The notes beneath the pieces are model-generated. The model ran no database searches. It saw only the letters and a program-made list of their open reading frames with translations, and was not told the origin of the DNA. 10,994 nt of DNA from an uncultured Clostridium sp. (GTDB lineage Bacteria; Bacillota; Clostridia; UBA1212; UBA1255). Position 1 is the first letter of the stretch. Each line of letters opens with the position of its first letter. Made by a program: the position numbers and the translations under genes. The DNA is taken from positions 1 to 10,994 of the forward strand of contig USLW01000038.1 in NCBI GenBank assembly GCA_900555605.1, given 5' to 3'. Of the stretch, positions 6,311 through 10,994 are shown piece by piece.

Positions 6311-7996
6311 ATGGAAGCACGCGGCCGTGAAAGACAAAATATCGGAATTGGCCGGATCGGCAGGGGGCCGGATCCGGCGAAAGCCGGGACGGAAACGGAG
6401 ATTCCGCAGGTGTATGCGGAACTGAAAAGGGTGTCCATTCCGGATCCGGACCTGCGGTATTCGTATGAAATTCAGCTTTTTTATGCGCAGGCGGTATTTA
6501 TGAAGGACGTAACGGACGACTGCCCGTATACGGGTGAATTTATCTGTTATTATCCCACCTATGCCAAAATGGCGATTCCGGAGCTGCGGGGCTATTTTAC
6601 CTGGCGGACCGGAGTGCGCAGCGGCCGTCTAACGCAGGCGCCCCGAGCCTTTGCGTTTTTATATGTTTATGAGCTTTTGAATCAGATCGGCGTGTCTTCG
6701 GCGCAGGAGGGCTTTGAACGGATTGCGGCGTTCTGGAAGTCTTATGGACAGATTGATTCTAAAATTACGCCGTATATGAAACGATGGCTTAAGGACTACG
6801 TGATCTTTTATAATTTGGAGGTCCGTCTTCTGATAGATTACGGATTGTGTGAAGCATCGGAGTCCATGTGCCGGTTTGCCGCGGCTTATGAGGACGGAGA
6901 TGGTTCTGCGCTTTTGGCAGCTGCGGAGTATTTTTCTGCTTACCGTTTGTCCGGCAGCAGAGGCTATCAGGAGAACCGGCAGGCCTATCAGGAGGTAACG
7001 CTGCAGGTTTTTAAAAGGCTCGACAGATATTTCCTGCGGTATCGGAAGAAATCGTTTTTGACGGTACTCTTCGGCAGCGAATCAAACGCATTCTGGCTGC
7101 CTTTTGCGGATGCCATGGTACATACCATGCGGCTGCGGGATACGCGGATGTATGAAATCAATGCGTGTGAACGGTATACCTGCGGGAACGGGACTTGGCG
7201 CAGATATGATTACACCTGCTCTCCGGAAAGCAAAAAGCTGCTTGGCGGAATTTTGAAGACCATTGACAGTCTGATGCGGAAGAACTGCGGCATATCCGGT
7301 GTACTCAAATGCGCCGGAGCCGTGTCTCAGCCTATTTACCGCCTGATTGCCGAAACCGTAGAGACCTTTGGTAAATCGATGCGGGCGGCTGCGACCTTGT
7401 TTGACTTTGCCGCTGCCAATGCTTTGCCGCAGCCGCCGAATGGATACGGCAAAGGCGGGCGGAGCGGAAAAAACGGAAAAAGGAAAGCGGATCGGGCAGG
7501 GGAGACTTCGGTTCAGGCTTCCATCTGGATTGATGCCTCCCGATTTGACGAAATCCGTACGGCTTCCGAAACGATTCAGACATGGCTGCTCACAGAAGAG
7601 ACGGCTTCCGAGATCCCCGGCAGGCAATCTCTCCGGGAAGAAAGACAAGAAACGGAATCTGCCTGCAGTGCAATATCGGAGAAACCGGACCGCGGCGCGG
7701 TGCCGGCGGAATCGGTTTACGGCGCGGAGGCGGCTTCAAGCCCCAGTCCGGATGCGGAGAAGGCGGCCTGTCATCGGAAAATCTACACAGAAATCCTGCG
7801 GGCCGTTTATCGAAATGAACCTGCTGCAGCAAAACGGGCGGCAGAGCGGGAAGGCAGAATGCTTTCCGTCTTAATTGAAGAAATCAACGAGTTTTTTTAT
7901 GAAACCGTAGGGGACAGCGTCATTTTATACGACGGGGACCAATTCGCAATTGCCCAAGACTATATCAAAGAAATCGAAAGTCTGCTGCCGCTTTGA
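6311..7996 (+). CDS. TerB_N / TerB_C domain protein of unknown function
   Basis: Soluble 561-residue protein with no signal peptide or membrane helix. Residues about 50-260 match the TerB_N pattern: YYPTYAKMAIPELRGYFTWR then GVRSG (about 80-105), FAFLYVYELLNQIG (114-127), YMKRWLKDYVIFYNL (155-169). Residues about 485-560 look like the end of TerB_C (REGRMLSVLIEEINEFFYE, VGDSVILYDGDQF, DYIKEIESLL). Between about 375 and 485 lies a Gly/Lys/Glu/Ser/Pro-rich, probably disordered linker. The TerB name comes from tellurite-resistance operons, but proteins with these flanking domains are widespread and their biochemical role is not established; no tellurite function is claimed. The start is bounded by an in-frame TAA at 6296-6298; AAAGGA at 6297-6302 lies 8 bases before the ATG. 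It has its own consensus promoter, so it may be functionally unrelated to the sugar genes. The helicases or ATPases sometimes found beside such genes are not in this window. Confidence 0.78.
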   Translation: MEARGRERQNIGIGRIGRGPDPAKAGTETEIPQVYAELKRVSIPDPDLRYSYEIQLFYAQAVFMKDVTDDCPYTGEFICYYPTYAKMAIPELRGYFTWRTGVRSGRLTQAPRAFAFLYVYELLNQIGVSSAQEGFERIAAFWKSYGQIDSKITPYMKRWLKDYVIFYNLEVRLLIDYGLCEASESMCRFAAAYEDGDGSALLAAAEYFSAYRLSGSRGYQENRQAYQEVTLQVFKRLDRYFLRYRKKSFLTVLFGSESNAFWLPFADAMVHTMRLRDTRMYEINACERYTCGNGTWRRYDYTCSPESKKLLGGILKTIDSLMRKNCGISGVLKCAGAVSQPIYRLIAETVETFGKSMRAAATLFDFAAANALPQPPNGYGKGGRSGKNGKRKADRAGETSVQASIWIDASRFDEIRTASETIQTWLLTEETASEIPGRQSLREERQETESACSAISEKPDRGAVPAESVYGAEAASSPSPDAEKAACHRKIYTEILRAVYRNEPAAAKRAAEREGRMLSVLIEEINEFFYETVGDSVILYDGDQFAIAQDYIKEIESLLPL

Positions 7997-8001
7997 AGCG
8001 A

Positions 8002-8060
8002 ACCTGTCGACAGGTCCGGTGCGGCGTACCACGCCTCGGCGGCTGCCCTGCGGGGCCCCG
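8002..8060. repeat. GC-rich palindrome cluster between convergent genes
   Basis: The 93-base gap between the converging TerB and AraC genes (7997-8089) holds three self-complementary blocks: ACCTGTCGACAGGT (8002-8015, perfect 14-bp palindrome), GGCGT-ACC-ACGCC (8023-8035, five-pair hairpin) and CGGGGCCCCG (8051-8060, perfect 10-bp palindrome). They can form hairpins in RNA from either strand, but no T run follows any of them, so they are not standard terminators. Confidence 0.45.
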
Positions 8061-8089
8061 GGCTGTCCGGAGACCGTCCGTCGGAATGC

Positions 8090-9055
8090 CTACGGCCTGA
8101 TCAGGGGCGCCTCGTTTCGGGCAAGCCGGTATTTCAGCCTGTAGGCTTCCGGAGAAAGTCCTGTTTCCCGCTTGAAAAACGTAATAAAATGGTTTACGGA
8201 GGAAAGGCCCACGGCAGAAGCGATCTGTTTCACCAAATCGTCGCTTTCAAGCAGCATGGAGCGCGCGTGGGTTAGTCTGATTTTCATCAGATAGTCGTAA
8301 GGAGAAAGCCCCGTATATTCCCGGAACAGCTTGTGAAAATGGGATGTGCTGAGCCCGCAGCTGCCGGCAATATCGGCAATGGTGACCTTATGCATATAAT
8401 TGCTTTCCATATAGTAGAAAGCCTGCTGAATCCATTTCGGCTGCCCCAGCAGATTATATTCCTGGGGATCAAGGGAATTGAGATAGAGATCCGTAAGAAT
8501 CTGCGTCATGGTGTTTACTGCCAGAACCCGATTGACCTGAAACGCGTATTTTGTGTAAAAATAGAGATTGTTGAGATACTGCTGAAAAGGCGCTGACTGG
8601 CGAATCCGCAGAGAGACCAGAAAATCCTTTTTACATATGAATTCATAATATTTTTCACTGATCATACCATAATGGGAGAGCAGCACCAGCTCGCTGCTTT
8701 TGCTGCAGACGATATCATATTTACAGTTACAGGAAACCAGTACCACTTCCCCGGTACGGGCTGTCAGCGCGGCTTGCTTCATACCGTAGGTGCCTGCTGC
8801 CGTAATTTCTCCCTTGCAAACATAGATCAGATCAAATGTACTGATGGGATTTCGATTCAGAACAGACGCTGCCGCGCAGCTGTAAGTGCCGAAGCAGCTG
8901 ATGGTACAGTACAATCCGAAGGACTCATTATTCCGGCAGGTATCCGCGATTTCAAAGATCGTCTTGGGCGGTACGCCTTTTACCGCGGTAAATCCGGGCT
9001 TGTTCTGTCTTGCTTTACTGTAGCGATACAAAATTTCCGAATTCAAATAAGACAC
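8090..9055 (-). CDS. AraC-family transcriptional regulator (regulator 3)
   Basis: Regulator of 321 residues. Residues about 70-130 form a cupin-like sensor (FDLIYVCKGE, LTARTGEVVLVSCN). The last 100 residues hold HTH 1 at about 224-246 (VTIADIAGSCGLSTSHFHKL) and HTH 2 at about 273-297 (DLVKQIASAVGLSSVNHFIT), with the signature FFKRETGLSPEAYR. The usual sensor histidines seen in regulator 2 are not obvious. Eight Cys lie between residues 40 and 117, which may reflect lineage composition rather than a sensor. The start is GTG at 9055 with a poor ribosome site; an in-frame TGA at 9062-9064 rules out extension, and the nearby ATG at 9063-9065 is out of frame. TTG codons at residues 4 and 9 are alternatives. 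It is divergent from the GH127-like gene across 139 bases and is its likely regulator. Confidence 0.88.
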   Translation of the reverse strand: MSYLNSEILYRYSKARQNKPGFTAVKGVPPKTIFEIADTCRNNESFGLYCTISCFGTYSCAAASVLNRNPISTFDLIYVCKGEITAAGTYGMKQAALTARTGEVVLVSCNCKYDIVCSKSSELVLLSHYGMISEKYYEFICKKDFLVSLRIRQSAPFQQYLNNLYFYTKYAFQVNRVLAVNTMTQILTDLYLNSLDPQEYNLLGQPKWIQQAFYYMESNYMHKVTIADIAGSCGLSTSHFHKLFREYTGLSPYDYLMKIRLTHARSMLLESDDLVKQIASAVGLSSVNHFITFFKRETGLSPEAYRLKYRLARNEAPLIRP

Positions 9056-9092
9056 CGGCTTTCATAGGATTTGTATATTATTTATTGTGATC

Positions 9093-9122
9093 AGTATATC
9101 ATATCCGGTTGCTTTCAGACAA
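9093..9122 (-). promoter_or_regulatory. Probable promoter of AraC regulator 3
   Basis: On the minus strand TTGTCT (plus 9117-9122) precedes TATACT (plus 9093-9098) by 18 bases, four and five consensus matches. Transcription would start near 9086, about 30 bases before the GTG. For the opposite strand only a weak pair is visible (TTGCTT at 9109-9114 and TATTCT at 9132-9137, 17 bases apart), overlapping this promoter; it would fit an activator-dependent GH127-like gene but is not listed separately. Confidence 0.45.
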
Positions 9123-9194
9123 TATCCCTGTTATTCTTTTTATTAGAAGGGCATTATATAGGGTATCTCATCAGAATACGGAAAGGGCACTGGA

Positions 9195-10967
9195 ATGGAA
9201 TCTGTATATTTTACAAAAAGCATCCAACTAAAGGACTATCCCGGCGTTCTGGCAGATCGTTTCATTCGAAATTGGCTGATCGGCCTGCGGGAAAGCAACC
9301 CGGCGATTCTGGATATGTTCCGTGAACGGGATCGAAAACCGTACCGAGATATGCTGCCATGGTCCGGAGAATTTGCAGGAAAATATCTCATCGGGGCATA
9401 TTATATATACCGGATTACAAAAGATGAGGCCCTGCTGGCCTATATCAGAACCTTTCTTGCAGAACTGATTTCGTGCATAGATGAGGACGGCTATATCGGG
9501 TGCTTCCAGAAGGAATGCCATCTGAGCGGCGCGTACTCCCAGACGCCGGAGATCCGAGGGTCCACCTGGGATGCCTGGTCACACTATTATATTATGTACG
9601 GCTTGTACCTGTGGTCGGAACTATGTGATGCGCAGATGCTGATGACTGCGGTAGAACGAATTGCCGGCTGCTTTCTGCGGACATTTTACAACCCCTCTTT
9701 CCGCATACTGGATATGGGGTCTGCGGAGATGAATTTAGCGCCGCTGCATATATTCGTACTGCTTTATAAACGGACGCGGAATTCGGCGTATCTGCGGTTC
9801 GCCGAAAAAATGCTGGCAGATGCGGCGGACCCGGAGGGCGGTAATTACATTGGGCATGCCATGAGCGGCTTGGAGTATTATCAATTCCCCAATGCCAGAT
9901 GGGAGGGACTGCCTGCAATCCGGGGGATTTATGCACTATATGAATGTACCCGCAACAGTCTGTATAAAAAATCAGCGGAACACATCTTTTACAGTATACA
10001 GCGAACGGATATCCATAATACGGGAGGCTTTTCTACAAATGAGCAGGCAGTGGGAACGCCTTATCTCAACGGCGTGATCGAGCTATGCAGCGTCATTGCA
10101 TATAATGCGTTTGCCTGTGACGTGCTGGCGTGTACCGGTGATCCCGGCATTGCCGATATGCTGGAGCTTTCTTACTATAACGCGGTACTCGGTTCTTTTT
10201 CCCCTTCCGGAAAATGGTGCACATACAATACGCCCATGGAAGGCGTGAAGCTTTCCAGCAGTCAATCTCTGGTATTTCAGTGCCGTCCCGGTTCTCCGGA
10301 TCTGAACAGCTGCTCCGCTAATGCCGCCCAGGGAATCGGAATGCTGAGCGAATGGATGGTCATGCAGCAGGAGGACACGCTCTATATTAATTATTACGGA
10401 AACTATGAGGCAGAAACCCTCAGCGGCTGCCGGATCGCCGTCACGGGGGACTATTTAGCCGGCGGCGAAATCACAGTCAGCGTCCGGGACTCTGCAGAGA
10501 AAAGGCTTGCGTTCCGCATTCCCTCATGGGCAGACCGGACAATCGTTCGGTATGGAGATCAGGAATATGTTCCCGCTGCCGGACAGTATTGGTTCCTTTC
10601 CGGCGGGCAGCCGGAAAGGACTGTGAGAATCTCATTCGGACATACGGTACGGATGGTAAAGGGCGGTGGGGAATATGCCGGAAAATACAGCCTTTATTAT
10701 GGCCCGGTGCTGTACGGCGCGGATATTGCGTGCAATCAGCATGTGGATTTTGACAAGTTTCCTGCAGTTTCCCAGGAGGATCTGGCCGGGCGGACCCCGA
10801 GACAGGAGGCTGACGGCAGGCTGCTGCTGAAACTGGGAAACGGCACGGTTTTGTGTGATTTCGCCCATCTCGGTTTTACGGGAAGCATATACCGGACCTG
10901 GTTTTCCATCAGAAAGCAGAAACGCCGGAATGAATCATCCTGTCTGTCTGCAGAAAAGAATTCATAA
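9195..10967 (+). CDS. DUF1680 / GH127-like glycosidase with Cys-to-Ser at the nucleophile position
   Basis: A 590-residue cytoplasmic protein (no signal peptide) of the DUF1680 superfamily, whose best known members are GH127 beta-L-arabinofuranosidases. Residues about 50-390 form the alpha-barrel: WSGEFAGKYLIGAYYIYRIT, DEDGYIGCF, GGFSTNEQAVG, GVIELCSV, TGDPGIADMLELSYYNAVLG, PDLNSCSANAAQG; residues about 390-570 form beta-sandwiches (LYINYYGNY, LAFRIPSWAD, YYGPVLYGAD). By comparison with HypBA1, Glu283 fits the acid/base and Glu296 and Cys298 the zinc ligands. The Cys-Cys pair, whose first Cys is the nucleophile, reads Ser372-Cys373. The enzyme may be altered, inactive, or use another mechanism, and substrate is unproven. 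AAAGGG lies 7 bases before the ATG. The C-terminal tail (KQKRRNESSCLSAEKNS) looks unstructured. It is divergent from AraC regulator 3. Confidence 0.8.
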   Translation: MESVYFTKSIQLKDYPGVLADRFIRNWLIGLRESNPAILDMFRERDRKPYRDMLPWSGEFAGKYLIGAYYIYRITKDEALLAYIRTFLAELISCIDEDGYIGCFQKECHLSGAYSQTPEIRGSTWDAWSHYYIMYGLYLWSELCDAQMLMTAVERIAGCFLRTFYNPSFRILDMGSAEMNLAPLHIFVLLYKRTRNSAYLRFAEKMLADAADPEGGNYIGHAMSGLEYYQFPNARWEGLPAIRGIYALYECTRNSLYKKSAEHIFYSIQRTDIHNTGGFSTNEQAVGTPYLNGVIELCSVIAYNAFACDVLACTGDPGIADMLELSYYNAVLGSFSPSGKWCTYNTPMEGVKLSSSQSLVFQCRPGSPDLNSCSANAAQGIGMLSEWMVMQQEDTLYINYYGNYEAETLSGCRIAVTGDYLAGGEITVSVRDSAEKRLAFRIPSWADRTIVRYGDQEYVPAAGQYWFLSGGQPERTVRISFGHTVRMVKGGGEYAGKYSLYYGPVLYGADIACNQHVDFDKFPAVSQEDLAGRTPRQEADGRLLLKLGNGTVLCDFAHLGFTGSIYRTWFSIRKQKRRNESSCLSAEKNS

Positions 10968-10994
10968 ATGAAAAGGCGCATTCCGAGGCGGCAG

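Noticed and set aside
7082..7874. Long frames on both strands within the 3' half of the TerB gene
   Set aside because: They arise from the GC-rich linker region; their products are Arg/Pro-rich and low in information, while the TerB frame continues into a conserved TerB_C end.
9088..9093. TGATCA palindrome within TTGTGATCA as a CRP-type site
   Set aside because: The symmetric half-site is missing, and Bacillota of this kind do not generally use that site; six-base palindromes occur by chance.
10968..10994. ATG directly after the GH127-like stop (MKRRIPRRQ), possibly a new gene
   Set aside because: No good ribosome site and only nine codons visible; the bases AAAAGGCGCATTCC may equally be the left arm of a terminator cut off by the window edge.

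Overview
The window looks like an accessory carbohydrate-use locus from an anaerobic, gut-type Bacillota (Clostridia, probably Lachnospiraceae-like). This is inferred from strong Shine-Dalgarno sites, a Gram-positive style membrane anchor (hydrophobic helix plus RRRK tail), a lipoprotein glycosidase, the density of two-HTH AraC regulators next to glycosidases, and a TerB_N/TerB_C protein. Base composition is near balanced in genes, with AT-rich regulatory gaps. The exact taxon cannot be read from the sequence.

Layout. (1) 1-151: the last codons of a surface protein anchored by a C-terminal helix, overlapping by 8 bases the next gene. (2) 144-1826: a secreted lipoprotein with a family 43 glycoside hydrolase domain. 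(3) 1855-2733 and 2883-3917, both minus strand: two AraC-family regulators, each with its own recognisable promoter. (4) 3918-4228: a 311-base divergent control region with an 11-bp direct repeat, an 18-bp perfect AT palindrome and a second inverted repeat. (5) 4229-6187: a cytoplasmic GH36 (alpha-galactosidase type) enzyme. (6) 6214-6251: a terminator-like hairpin with a perfect consensus sigma-A promoter nested inside it. (7) 6311-7996: a TerB_N/TerB_C domain protein of unknown role. (8) 8090-9055, minus: a third AraC regulator, divergent from (9) 9195-10967: a DUF1680/GH127-like enzyme.

How they may work together. The GH43 enzyme should act outside the cell, on the membrane surface. The GH36 and GH127-like enzymes lack signal peptides and should act on imported oligosaccharides. 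Two AraC genes sit divergently beside the enzyme genes they plausibly control (344-aa regulator with GH36; 321-aa regulator with the GH127-like gene). Arabinose- and galactose-containing plant glycans are a reasonable guess for the substrate, but no transporter is present in the window and none of the specificities is proven by sequence.

Most notable: the GH127-like protein keeps the family's Glu and two of its three zinc-site Cys, but carries Ser where the nucleophilic Cys should be. The terminator/promoter overlap ahead of the TerB gene, and the repeat-rich divergent control region, also merit a second look. I see no mobile element, CRISPR array, tRNA or rRNA.
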